Shown: positions 34,785 through 43,717 of the stretch, piece after piece
Numbering within the stretch: position 1 is the stretch's first letter
How the letters are laid out: each line of letters starts with the position of its first letter
NCBI RefSeq assembly: GCF_001426665.1
Contig: NZ_LMEY01000004.1
Location: forward strand, 124,001 to 188,000
DNA from: Rhizobium sp. Root1334
Lineage (GTDB): Bacteria > Pseudomonadota > Alphaproteobacteria > Rhizobiales > Rhizobiaceae
Length of the DNA: 64,000 bases
Reading direction: 5' to 3'
Notes under the pieces: generated by a model
Database searches by the model: none
The model's input: only the letters and a program-made list of their open reading frames with translations
What the model was told of the DNA's origin: nothing
Position numbers and translations under genes: made by a program

Positions 34785-35957
34785 ATGACACCCGCTGCGG
34801 AAAATGCTTTGAGACAACCCACCGAACTCTCCGCCGCGCCTTCCGGAGAGGGACGGCAGAGGCCCAATACTGGCGCGGTTCGCGCAATGGAACGCTCGGA
34901 TCTTCCGGCGATCGCCGATCTGTTCACCCGGACCTTCCGCAAGAACAACCAGGCGACGGACAGCCAGCTGGCTGGCTATCTCGAAACGGTTTTCTTCAGC
35001 AGCCCTCTCTACACGCCGGATGTGGGTAGCCTCGTCCACCTGAACGAGACATCGACGATCGACAGCGCTATCCTGGCAATGCCGGTGGAATTCATCGTTC
35101 ATGGCCGGCCGGTAACCGCCAGAGTACTTTGTGCGTTCATGGCCGAGGGAAAGTCCGGCGCGGCCGGGGCTGCCCGTCTTGCCCGCATGCTGCGCGCAGC
35201 ACGCCAGGATTTCTGCTTTACCGACAACGCATCACCCGTCAGCGCCGACCACTGGGTTGCCGGCGGCGGGCTGGTCCTGCCTGTTCAAAGTCTCGAATGG
35301 CACCGCACATTCCGCCCGGCCGCAGCCGCGCTCGACATGGCTCGCCGCAGGGTGAAACTGCTCGCCAAGCTGCCCCTCCAGGGGCTTGCCCGAATTGCGG
35401 ACCGCTTCGTGCGCCGCTCGAGAACCTCGTTCGCGGCGGCACCCCAGGATGGCGTCACGAGCACGCCGATTTCGCTGCCGCAGCTCATGGAACAGGCGCA
35501 GGTGATGATGGAGCGCTTCTCGGTCCATCCGGTCTTTTCCAAACCGGAATTCGATTGGCTGGTCGCTGCCGCGAAACTGAATACCTCGCTTGGCGAACTT
35601 CAATGCCGCAGCATCACGGATGCGCAGGGCAAGATCATCGGCTGCTATCTGTATTTTGGCGCGGATGGCCGCAACGCCGTGGTCATGAACGTCTTTTGCC
35701 ACGAGCGTCAGGAAGCGCTCGTGGTCGCTCAAATTTTCGCGGATCTCGACAACCTGGGATATGCAAGCGCGCAAGGAATGGCGCAGCCCTTCCTGACACA
35801 GGCGGTGCTGCGGCAACGCCATCTGGTCCACAAGCACACCGGATATTTCTGCCTGGTGACACGCCACGCCGACCTGAAGGAAGCGGCCATCGGCGATGGG
35901 TTCTATGCCGGTGGTCTCGCTTCGGAAAGCTGGAGCCGGCTGCTGCACGATTTCTAG
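34785..35957 (+). CDS. GNAT-like acyltransferase paralogue 2
   Basis: This 390-residue protein is a paralogue of the product of 31241-32356. Matching segments are AMERSDLPAIADLFTRTFRK, GSLVHLNETSTIDSAILAMPVEF, RLARMLRAARQDFCFTDNASPV, SLEWHRTFRPA and a C-terminal GGLASESWSRLLHDF. The ATG is chosen from the frame; the ribosome site is weak. It lies 82 bases after the flippase gene and is followed by a terminator. Acyl or aminoacyl transfer to a sugar residue is a guess from context. Confidence 0.65.
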   Translation: MTPAAENALRQPTELSAAPSGEGRQRPNTGAVRAMERSDLPAIADLFTRTFRKNNQATDSQLAGYLETVFFSSPLYTPDVGSLVHLNETSTIDSAILAMPVEFIVHGRPVTARVLCAFMAEGKSGAAGAARLARMLRAARQDFCFTDNASPVSADHWVAGGGLVLPVQSLEWHRTFRPAAAALDMARRRVKLLAKLPLQGLARIADRFVRRSRTSFAAAPQDGVTSTPISLPQLMEQAQVMMERFSVHPVFSKPEFDWLVAAAKLNTSLGELQCRSITDAQGKIIGCYLYFGADGRNAVVMNVFCHERQEALVVAQIFADLDNLGYASAQGMAQPFLTQAVLRQRHLVHKHTGYFCLVTRHADLKEAAIGDGFYAGGLASESWSRLLHDF

Positions 35958-35971
35958 TCCGCACACTCCGT

Positions 35972-35997
35972 ATGCGGGTGCTCGCACCCGGCATTTT
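35972..35997 (+). terminator. Intrinsic terminator after the GNAT-like paralogue 2 gene
   Basis: ATGCGGGTGC pairs with GCACCCGGCAT across a two-base loop, with one bulged G, and is followed by TTTT. It lies 14 bases past the stop codon and separates the flippase/GNAT unit from the Wzc-like gene. Confidence 0.75.
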
Positions 35998-36092
35998 AAC
36001 GTCCGGTTTACCATAAGGGGCTATTCATGATGCTCACCTAGAGCACGGCGATAGTCTGTACGGGCTTTAAGCACGCCGCGGAGACAGAACGG

Positions 36093-37721
36093 ATGTATAC
36101 GCCGAAGGAGCCGGATCTGCGGCAAGCGATGAAGCGCCCGGAAACGGTTGCGCGCTCACGCCCGCGTCCCGGCTCCCTGCTTGACCTGGTCTCCGGCGAC
36201 GACGAGGATTTCCGCCCAGCGTATCACGCCTCCGCAGCCGCTGAGACAGCACGCGCGACATTTTCGCCAAACCGGCAACAGGCCGTCATCGCCGAACAGA
36301 TCAACGCACGCCCCACGCCCGTCAAAGGGCAGATCATGGGATATGTCGCGGCTCTTCGCGCCATCGGTCCCGATGACGTTTTCCATTGGCTCAAGGATGG
36401 CCTGCTCTGGATCATCGGCGCAACGGTCCTGTGCGTGGCCGCAGCTTTTGTCTATGCGATGGCTGCCCAGCCGCGCTACACCGTCTACACCGACCTCGTC
36501 ATCGATCCGTCCAATCTGCAGGTGGTCAGTGACGACGTATTCGGCTCCAATCCGTTGCGCGACTCACAATTGCTTGAGGTCGAAAGCAAGTTGCGGATTC
36601 TCACATCGCGCAATGTGCTCACCCGCGTCATCGACGGCATGAACCTGACGCAGGACCCGGAATTCGTCAAACCCGGTATCCTTGGAGGCATCAAGGAACT
36701 GTTTTCCAGTACCAGCAAGGCCGAAACTCAACAGGCAAAGATGCTCGGCGCGACCCGCGCGCTCGCCGAGCGCGTCGAAGCTCGGCGCGAAGAGCGTTCA
36801 TTCGTTGTTTCGCTCGGCGTCTATTCCGACAATGCGGAGAAATCGGTGGCGCTGTCCGACGCAATCGTCGATGCGTTCGAAAAAGAAATCTTCGAATCCG
36901 CCGCGCAAAGTGCCGGCAGGGTCGCAACGACGCTTAACGATCGCCTGGAAGAGCTTCGGCACAACGTCACCAATGCGGAAGCAAAGGTGGAGGAGTTCAA
37001 GCGCCAGAAGGGACTGCAATCCTCCAACGGCGAGCTGGTCAGCACACAGCTTGTTGCCGAGTTGAACACGCAGGTCCTGACGGCCCAGCAGCGCTATATC
37101 GAGCTGGAAACCCGATACAAGCAGATGCAGGAAGCAATTTCCACGGGCCGGACCGGCACCGCATCGGTTTTTGCTTCACCGGCAATGACGTCGCTGCGGC
37201 AGGATTACGACCAGGCTCTGTTGCAGCTCAACTCGCTGAAACTGACCTACGGTACCCGGCACCCGCGGATCACAGCGGCCAATTCCGACCTGTCGACCTT
37301 GAAGGCATCGATTAACAACGAAGCCCGGCGGATCGCCGATACGGCATTTGCAGACGTGAACCAGGCCAAGTCTGCGCTCGCCGCCCTGCAGGGCAAGGCG
37401 AACGAACAGCAGACAACCGTCTACATGGATAATGATTCGCAGGTCGAGCTGCGGGATCTGGAGCGCGACGCGCGCGCCAAGGCAGCCCTTTATGAAACGC
37501 ATCTGACCCGTGCCCAGCAGATTACCGAACAGCAGCAGATCAACACCTCCAATATCCGGGTGATTTCCCGTGCAATGCCGCCGCAATCGCGCAGCTGGCC
37601 GCCGCGAACTCTGATTCTGCTTGCCGCCGGAGCGTTTGCCGGTATCGCAATCGGCATCGGACTTGCACTGCTGTTCGGCATTCTTCGGGCTTTGCGCCAA
37701 CATCAACCACGCACGGGCTGA
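36093..37721 (+). CDS. Polysaccharide co-polymerase (Wzc/GumC-like, no kinase domain)
   Basis: This 542-residue protein has a hydrophilic N-terminal extension of about 105 residues, a first membrane segment near 108-128 (LLWIIGATVLCVAAAFVYAMA) and a periplasmic Wzz fold (RYTVYTDLVIDP, LEVESKLRILTSRNVLTRVI). A long coiled coil follows (about 260-330 and 390-440), then a second membrane segment near 510-530. No Walker-type tyrosine kinase follows, unlike ExoP or Wzc. It should control chain length and export with Wzy. It begins a compact run of polymer genes. Confidence 0.87.
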   Translation: MYTPKEPDLRQAMKRPETVARSRPRPGSLLDLVSGDDEDFRPAYHASAAAETARATFSPNRQQAVIAEQINARPTPVKGQIMGYVAALRAIGPDDVFHWLKDGLLWIIGATVLCVAAAFVYAMAAQPRYTVYTDLVIDPSNLQVVSDDVFGSNPLRDSQLLEVESKLRILTSRNVLTRVIDGMNLTQDPEFVKPGILGGIKELFSSTSKAETQQAKMLGATRALAERVEARREERSFVVSLGVYSDNAEKSVALSDAIVDAFEKEIFESAAQSAGRVATTLNDRLEELRHNVTNAEAKVEEFKRQKGLQSSNGELVSTQLVAELNTQVLTAQQRYIELETRYKQMQEAISTGRTGTASVFASPAMTSLRQDYDQALLQLNSLKLTYGTRHPRITAANSDLSTLKASINNEARRIADTAFADVNQAKSALAALQGKANEQQTTVYMDNDSQVELRDLERDARAKAALYETHLTRAQQITEQQQINTSNIRVISRAMPPQSRSWPPRTLILLAAGAFAGIAIGIGLALLFGILRALRQHQPRTG

Positions 37722-37722
37722 C

Positions 37723-39069
37723 ATGAGGACCGCTTCGCCGGACAATCATACACTGCCGGATGCTGCCGGTATCGGGACCGGTGGTATCGGCGCCGGTCCA
37801 GTGCTCTTCATGGCGATCTTCCTGTTCTTCTGGATTTCCATGACACCGTTTGTCGATCTTACCGGCGAAGGTATTCTCGACCCGTCCGCAGGCAATTCGA
37901 ACCGTCTGAACCAGATCGTCTCGCTCAGCCTGTTTGCCGGTACGCTTTGCTACGGTCTGCTCCATCCGTTGCGCGCGACAATCCTGCAGCCCCGTGCGCT
38001 GCTGTTGCCACTGTTCGGCTGGTTCCTGTTCGTTTCGCTGATTTCCAACCATCCCATGCTCGGCATCAAGGCCGTCATCCTGACCGTCATGGCGACCATC
38101 AACGCCAGCATCTACCTGCTGATGCCGTCATCGGAGAAGCAATTCGCCAAGATGCTGGCGATCGGCACGCTGATCATGCTGGCGACCGCTTATTACGGCA
38201 TCGTCTTCAAACCGGAACTGTCGATCCATCAGCTTTCGGAACTGCGCGAACCGATGAACGCCGGTATGTGGCGCGGCCATTTCCCGCACAAGAACAGTGC
38301 CGCTGCCGCCATGGTGATTGCAGCCTTCTTCGGCCTTTTCGTCATGAATGCTTGGTCACGGCTGGCCGGGATAACCATCGTCGCCCTCGCCATCATCTTT
38401 CTCGTCCACACCGGCGGAAAAACCTCCAGCGCCATGCTGCCCGGCATCCTGATCCTTGCCTGGGTATTCGAGCGTCTGCGGTTTCTGCGCATTCCTATCG
38501 CCGTCGGCGGCGTCGCATTGTTCAATCTGTTCGCCGTTGGATCGGCCGTCTTTCGTCCACTTGGCGAGTTTGTCACCTCGCTCGGGATCGATGCCACCTT
38601 CACCAACCGGGCCGACATATGGCGCTTCGCCTTCACGGCGCTGGCCGAAAACCCGATCACCGGCTACGGCATCAAGGCATTCTGGCAGACGCAGGAACTG
38701 GTCTATAGCGGCGGCTCCGTCGAAACCTGGGCGGTCGCTGCAGCCAACGGCCATAATTCCTATCTCGACATCGCGTTGATGACAGGCATCCCCGGCCTCT
38801 TCCTGACCCTGCTCTGGGTCATTTTCCTGCCGCTGCGCGACATCTCCCGCCTGCCTCCGGCCATCGAACATTCGGATCTGACACGGCTTTTCATCCGGGT
38901 CTGGCTCTATGTCATTTTCAACGCCGGCCTCGAAAGCCTGTTTTTCGAAGGCGGCAATCTGCTCTGGTTCACCTTCCTCTATTGCCTGTACGGACTGCGT
39001 TTCCAATCATCCGCGACGCTGACCGAGAAACGCTTCGCTCCCGCGGAAAGGCCGGCGGCCCATGCCTGA
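37723..39069 (+). CDS. Polysaccharide polymerase (Wzy/O-antigen ligase family)
   Basis: This 448-residue integral membrane protein has about ten hydrophobic segments. It has the Wzy_C-type segment ITGYGIKAFWQTQELVYSGGSVETWAVAAANGHNSYLDIALMTGIPGL, with the NGHNSYLD motif common to ExoQ and O-antigen ligases. The ATG at 37723 begins one base after the Wzc-like stop codon. Its 3' end overlaps the deacetylase gene by eight bases, so the genes are cotranscribed. It probably polymerises repeat units in the periplasm. Confidence 0.87.
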   Translation: MRTASPDNHTLPDAAGIGTGGIGAGPVLFMAIFLFFWISMTPFVDLTGEGILDPSAGNSNRLNQIVSLSLFAGTLCYGLLHPLRATILQPRALLLPLFGWFLFVSLISNHPMLGIKAVILTVMATINASIYLLMPSSEKQFAKMLAIGTLIMLATAYYGIVFKPELSIHQLSELREPMNAGMWRGHFPHKNSAAAAMVIAAFFGLFVMNAWSRLAGITIVALAIIFLVHTGGKTSSAMLPGILILAWVFERLRFLRIPIAVGGVALFNLFAVGSAVFRPLGEFVTSLGIDATFTNRADIWRFAFTALAENPITGYGIKAFWQTQELVYSGGSVETWAVAAANGHNSYLDIALMTGIPGLFLTLLWVIFLPLRDISRLPPAIEHSDLTRLFIRVWLYVIFNAGLESLFFEGGNLLWFTFLYCLYGLRFQSSATLTEKRFAPAERPAAHA

Positions 39070-39838
39070 CATTTTCAACACGATCACCAATATCGCCGAC
39101 CGGCTGAACAACCGGCTGATCGGGCAGTTTGCCAGGACACGGCGGCCGATCGCGACAAAGCGACCGATCATTTCCTTCACTTTCGACGACGTTCCCGATA
39201 CTGCCCTGAGCAGAGGCGCAACCATTCTGGAACAATATGGCGCGCGCGGAACCTTCTATATCGCCGGTGGCCTTGAAGGACGCATCGAGCCGGATCGCCA
39301 GTTGATTTCGGCTGACGGCTGCCGTGAACTGTTCGCGCGCGGACACGAGATCGGCTGCCACACGTTTTCTCACCGCAAGGTCAGCACCTTGACCAGCCGG
39401 ACATTTGCGGATGACCTCACCCGCAACGAAGCCTTCCTGACCGATGCCGGGATCTCCCGTAAGCCCAGCAACTTCGCCTTCCCCTATAATGCGGCGTCAC
39501 CCCGCCTTCGGCATGTTCTGAAAAAACGCTACACCACCTGCCGGGCAGCAGGCGAGGCGATCAACCGGGGAGCGGTCGATCCTTTCATGCTGAAAGCCGT
39601 CGAAATCCGCCAGCCGGAGGACCACGCTCTGGGCCTGACACGGTGGATCGACGATGTTGCGGCCAATCCGGGCTGGCTGATCTTTTTTACCCACGATATT
39701 GCCGCCACCCCGACACCCTATGGCTGCCGGCCGGAAACGCTGGAGCGGCTGGTCTCGCACGCCCGCGAACGCCAGTGCGACATTCTCCCCATCTGCGAGG
39801 CATTAGGCCGCTTCGGCTGGAAGGAGGCCCACCCTTGA
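39062..39838 (+). CDS. Polysaccharide deacetylase (NodB-homology domain)
   Basis: This 258-residue protein carries the carbohydrate esterase family 4 motifs: SFTFDDVPD with Asp42-Asp43, GHEIGCHTFSHRKVS with the two metal histidines, FAFPYNAASPRLR and a late FFTHDI. It should remove N- or O-acetyl groups from the polysaccharide or its precursor. No signal peptide is visible, so a cytoplasmic or membrane-associated site is likely. It overlaps both neighbours. Confidence 0.88.
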   Translation: MPDIFNTITNIADRLNNRLIGQFARTRRPIATKRPIISFTFDDVPDTALSRGATILEQYGARGTFYIAGGLEGRIEPDRQLISADGCRELFARGHEIGCHTFSHRKVSTLTSRTFADDLTRNEAFLTDAGISRKPSNFAFPYNAASPRLRHVLKKRYTTCRAAGEAINRGAVDPFMLKAVEIRQPEDHALGLTRWIDDVAANPGWLIFFTHDIAATPTPYGCRPETLERLVSHARERQCDILPICEALGRFGWKEAHP

Positions 39839-41121
39839 CTATCGTCAACCAGACAATCGGCAAGACGACATTGCTGAAGATCAACAACTACTTCTACCGG
39901 AGAGGCGGCGCTGAAGCCGTGTTCCTCGATCATATCGCCATGTTTGAAAAGGCCGGCTGGAACGTCATTCCCTTCGCCATGCAACATGAATTGAACCCGC
40001 CAAGCCCGTGGTCCGACTATTTCGTTTCAGAGATTGAATACGGCCATGAAACCGGCACGCTGAACAAGATCAAGCAGGTCGCGAATATCATCTATTCCTT
40101 CGAGGCGCAGCGCAATGTCAAGCGGCTGATCGAGCGGGTCAATCCGGCGATCGCCCACGCGCACAACGTCTACCATCACCTTTCGCCGGCGATCTTCTCG
40201 ACATTGAAATCGGCTGGCATCCCGACGGTCATGACGGTTCACGACCTCAAGCTCGCCTGTCCCTCCTACAAGATGCTGCGGGATGCCAAGGTCTGCGAAG
40301 ACTGCAAGGGCGGCCGCATCCATAATGTCCTTGTGCATCGCTGCATCAAGGGATCGACGGTGCTGAGCACCGTCGTGCTGGCCGAGACCGCGCTGCATCG
40401 AAGCCTTGGACTGTACCGCAGTAATCTCGACCGCCTCGTCGTCCCCAGCCGGTTTTACATTGAAAAGCTGGTCGAGTGGGGCTGGCCGCGGGAAAAAATG
40501 GTCTACATTCCCAATTTCGTCGATGTCGATGCCTTCGAAACGGAATGGGTGGAGAGCGACTATTTCGCCTTCGCCGGGCGCCTCGCACCGGAAAAAGGGA
40601 TCGACACGCTGATCCGCGCCGCCGCGCTGTCGAAGCAGAAGCTGGTGATCGCGGGAACCGGGCCGGAGGAAGCCGCATTGAAAGCGCTGGCCGAGACGCT
40701 CGAGGCTGATGTCGTATTCGCCGGCTATCTGTCCGGAGACGCGCTGCATCGGTTGATCGGCGAAGCCAAGGCTTTGGTACTGCCGTCCGAGTGGTACGAG
40801 AACGCCCCCATCAGCGTGCTCGAAGCCTATGCACTCGAAACGCCGGTCATCGGTGCCAGGATTGGCGGTATTCCCGAGATGATCCTGGAAGGCGAAACCG
40901 GTTTGATGGCCATGCCTGGAGATGCGCAGGATCTGGCGGCGGCACTGACAGCAATGGATTCGCGCTCACCCGAAGAACGGCGCGAGATGGGCCGGAAAGC
41001 ACGGCAATGGATCGCCGTCGAGTTCTCCTCGGCCGCCTATCTGAGGCGGACGACGGAACTCTATAATAGCCTTGGCGCATCCCTGCCGGTGCCCACGCGC
41101 CACATCACGCAATCAAATTGA
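39835..41121 (+). CDS. Glycosyltransferase family 4 protein (1)
   Basis: This 428-residue GT-B enzyme begins LTIVNQTIGKTTLLKINNYFYRRGGAEAVFLDHIAMFEKAGW. The start is TTG at 39835, overlapping the deacetylase TGA; AGGAGG lies seven bases upstream and no better start exists. The donor-binding half has FAGRLAPEKGIDTLIRAA and LPSEWYENAPISVLEAYALETPVIGARIGGIPEMI, with the EX7E motif. A cysteine-rich insert, CEDCKGGRIHNVLVHRC, is seen as in related EPS glycosyltransferases. It acts in repeat-unit assembly at the cytoplasmic face. Confidence 0.88.
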   Translation: MTIVNQTIGKTTLLKINNYFYRRGGAEAVFLDHIAMFEKAGWNVIPFAMQHELNPPSPWSDYFVSEIEYGHETGTLNKIKQVANIIYSFEAQRNVKRLIERVNPAIAHAHNVYHHLSPAIFSTLKSAGIPTVMTVHDLKLACPSYKMLRDAKVCEDCKGGRIHNVLVHRCIKGSTVLSTVVLAETALHRSLGLYRSNLDRLVVPSRFYIEKLVEWGWPREKMVYIPNFVDVDAFETEWVESDYFAFAGRLAPEKGIDTLIRAAALSKQKLVIAGTGPEEAALKALAETLEADVVFAGYLSGDALHRLIGEAKALVLPSEWYENAPISVLEAYALETPVIGARIGGIPEMILEGETGLMAMPGDAQDLAAALTAMDSRSPEERREMGRKARQWIAVEFSSAAYLRRTTELYNSLGASLPVPTRHITQSN

Positions 41122-41242
41122 TACACTTCTCGGCAATACAACTCATAATTTCAGCCGATATCTACAATTTTAACGGTTATATTTCCGTGATTTCAGCCGT
41201 TCGCAGCTAAACCATATCCCAAGGAACCGGGGATGTGGGACT

Positions 41243-42601
41243 ATGAGCAACGAACCGCGAGTTTTCGGGACAGCAGACCGGCAGTCTGAACAGTCAGGCA
41301 TCGGGAGCATCCTGAACACGATCAGGGAAGGCGTACAAGACGCCGCTGCGGATACACCGGTCGAAATGCCAGCGGAAACCGCGAGCGCGCCGCCAGCGGA
41401 ACGCATCACGATTGCGCCCGTTCCTCCGTTGAGTGAGACCTCTCTTTTTGAGCCCGCTGAGACGTTCGGAAAGGCGGTGGCGCGTCCCCGCGTCATGATG
41501 CTCGGCAGCCGAGGCATCCCCAATGTCCAGGGCGGCGTTGAAAAGCACATCGAGATGATCGGTACCGAGCTTGTCCAGATGGGCTGGGACGTTGACGTTA
41601 TCGGTCGGCGGCAATACCTGGCCAGCCCATCGGAAAGCGTCTGGAAGGGTATTCGGGTCATTCCGCTGTGGGCGCCCAAGAGAATGGTCCTTGAGGCCAT
41701 CGGGCATAGCATCGCCGGGGTGTTCTATGCCGCGCGCCAAAGACCCGATGTCCTGCATATCCATGCTGTGGGCCCTGCGCTGGTAGCGCCGCTTGCCCGC
41801 CTCTTCGGGCTGAAGGTCATCATTACTCACCATGGCTATGACTACGAACGCCAGAAATGGGGTCGGTTTGCCAAGCGCATGCTGAAGACGGGCGAGGCAT
41901 TCGGAATGTATGCCTCTAACGGGCGCATTGCGATTTCGCAGGAAATCGTTCGTGCCATGCGGAAAGAATACGGTGTTGCCGTCGATTTTGTCCCGAACGG
42001 CGTCTCTGTGCAACCGAAGATCAGCACCACCGAAATCCTGAAAACTTTCGGGCTGACGCCGCGCCGATACATCGTCATGATGGCCCGCCTGGTTCCCGAA
42101 AAGCGCCAGCACGACCTGATCCTTGCCTTCGCCAAGGCAAACAGGCCCGAGAAACTGGTGATCGTCGGCGGCGCCGACCATGAAACCGAGTATTCGGCCC
42201 ACGTGAAGGCCCTGGCTGCAAAGACGCCTTCAGTCGTCATGACGGGATTTCAGACAGGCGCCGCACTTGCAGAGCTCTACAGCAACGCGGCCTTGTTCGT
42301 GCTGCCGTCAAGTCACGAAGGAATGCCGATCGCCTTGCTGGAAGCGCTCAGCTACGGCCTGCCGGTCCTCGCCAGCGATATCCCTGCCAATCGCGAACTC
42401 AAGCTCGCCCCGGCCGATTACTTTCCGATGGGCGATGTCGATGCTTTGGCGGCAGCTCTCGGGCGCAAATTGTCCAGCCCATTCGATGAGGACGGGACGG
42501 ATGAGCTGACTGTCCAGATCCAGACGGATTACAGCTGGAAGAAGATCAGCGAACGAACGGCTGCGGTGTATCGATCCGTCATTCGCAGGCGGCCACGCTG
42601 A
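41243..42601 (+). CDS. Glycosyltransferase family 4 protein (2)
   Basis: This 452-residue protein has about 75 N-terminal residues rich in Ala, Glu and Pro that look disordered, then a GT4 enzyme: PRVMMLGSRGIPNVQGGVEKHIEMIGTELVQMGWDVDVIGR, ITHHGYDYERQKWG, MARLVPEKRQHDLILAFAKA and LPSSHEGMPIALLEALSYGLPVLASDIPANRE. It resembles mannosyl- or galactosyl-type transferases of EPS loci. A 121-base spacer, AT-rich in its middle, separates it from the previous gene and may hold a promoter. Confidence 0.87.
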   Translation: MSNEPRVFGTADRQSEQSGIGSILNTIREGVQDAAADTPVEMPAETASAPPAERITIAPVPPLSETSLFEPAETFGKAVARPRVMMLGSRGIPNVQGGVEKHIEMIGTELVQMGWDVDVIGRRQYLASPSESVWKGIRVIPLWAPKRMVLEAIGHSIAGVFYAARQRPDVLHIHAVGPALVAPLARLFGLKVIITHHGYDYERQKWGRFAKRMLKTGEAFGMYASNGRIAISQEIVRAMRKEYGVAVDFVPNGVSVQPKISTTEILKTFGLTPRRYIVMMARLVPEKRQHDLILAFAKANRPEKLVIVGGADHETEYSAHVKALAAKTPSVVMTGFQTGAALAELYSNAALFVLPSSHEGMPIALLEALSYGLPVLASDIPANRELKLAPADYFPMGDVDALAAALGRKLSSPFDEDGTDELTVQIQTDYSWKKISERTAAVYRSVIRRRPR

Positions 42602-42652
42602 CCTGACCGATCCATCCGGCCATCAACCAAATTTCAAATCATCGGCAATATT

Positions 42653-43717
42653 ATGAGCGACGTCACAGTCCTGTCCAACAACGCGCCGGCGGTGCTTCAT
42701 GCAAACGGGGAGGTCATTTTGGGTGTATCCATCATTATCAAGACCTTGAATGAAGAAAAACGCATCGCCGCGACCATCGAAAGCGCGCTTGCAGGACTGC
42801 CTGGCGGCATCGGCGAAGTCATCGTTGCAGACAGCGGATCCAGGGATCGCACCGTTGAAATAGCATCGCGCTACCCGGTCACCGTTGTGCAGATCGCGCC
42901 GCCAGCGCAAGCCAGCTGCGGAATAGGCCCGCAACTCGGCTTCCAGTATTCGACCTTCGGCCACGTCTGCCTGCTCGACGGGGATATGATCCTCGATCCG
43001 GACTTCCTGACCGACGCGCTGCGCTTTCTCGCCGATAATCCCGATGTCGCCGGCGTCACAGGGCACGTGGAGGAAATGCAAACGGCCAACCTCGAATATG
43101 CTCGCCGCGTACAGCGCAATGCGCCGGAAAACCGCGTTGGCGATATCGACAGGATGAATGGCGGCGGGCTTTACCGGCGCAGCGCCATCGAGAAGGCCGG
43201 TTACATTTCCGATCGCAACCTGCACGGATATGAAGAGTTCGATCTCGGCGTCCGGCTGCGCAGTCAAGGCTGGCGGCTTCATCGTCTTGACCGGCGTTTC
43301 GTCAGCCATTTCGGACACACATCGAACTCCTACCGGCTGCTGGTCCGGCGCTGGAACAGCAAGTATCTCTACGGCACCGGCGAACTGTTGCGCGCATCGG
43401 TCGGCAAACCCTATTTCGGCCGGCTGATCGCTGAATTGCCGGAGTTGAAGCTCTGGGCCGCCGTTTATTGCTGGTGGGCTGTATCGCTCGCCATCCTGTT
43501 CATGGCGCCGGGATTGGTATCAGGCCTGGCAATTGTGATCGCGCTGGCCGCCGCCATCGTTCTCCTGCTCAGCGTCAAGAAGGGCGGCTTTGCCATGGGC
43601 CTTTACACGGTCGTCGCCTGGTGCTTTCACGCCGCCGCCATACCGGCCGGCTTCTTCCGGCGCCGCCTGCCGCCACAATCATGGATCGAAAGCCGGACAA
43701 TCGGAGCTGCCCGATGA
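42653..43717 (+). CDS. Glycosyltransferase family 2 membrane protein
   Basis: This 354-residue protein has a GT-A domain: SIIIKTLNEEKRIAATIESAL, EVIVADSGSRDRTVEIASRY, CLLDGDMILDPDF with the metal-binding acidic motif, and GYEEFDLGVRLRSQGW. Two hydrophobic segments at about residues 266-310 follow, then a third near 320-340. It probably adds a sugar to the lipid-linked unit. Its stop overlaps the next start (ATGA at 43714). Confidence 0.87.
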   Translation: MSDVTVLSNNAPAVLHANGEVILGVSIIIKTLNEEKRIAATIESALAGLPGGIGEVIVADSGSRDRTVEIASRYPVTVVQIAPPAQASCGIGPQLGFQYSTFGHVCLLDGDMILDPDFLTDALRFLADNPDVAGVTGHVEEMQTANLEYARRVQRNAPENRVGDIDRMNGGGLYRRSAIEKAGYISDRNLHGYEEFDLGVRLRSQGWRLHRLDRRFVSHFGHTSNSYRLLVRRWNSKYLYGTGELLRASVGKPYFGRLIAELPELKLWAAVYCWWAVSLAILFMAPGLVSGLAIVIALAAAIVLLLSVKKGGFAMGLYTVVAWCFHAAAIPAGFFRRRLPPQSWIESRTIGAAR

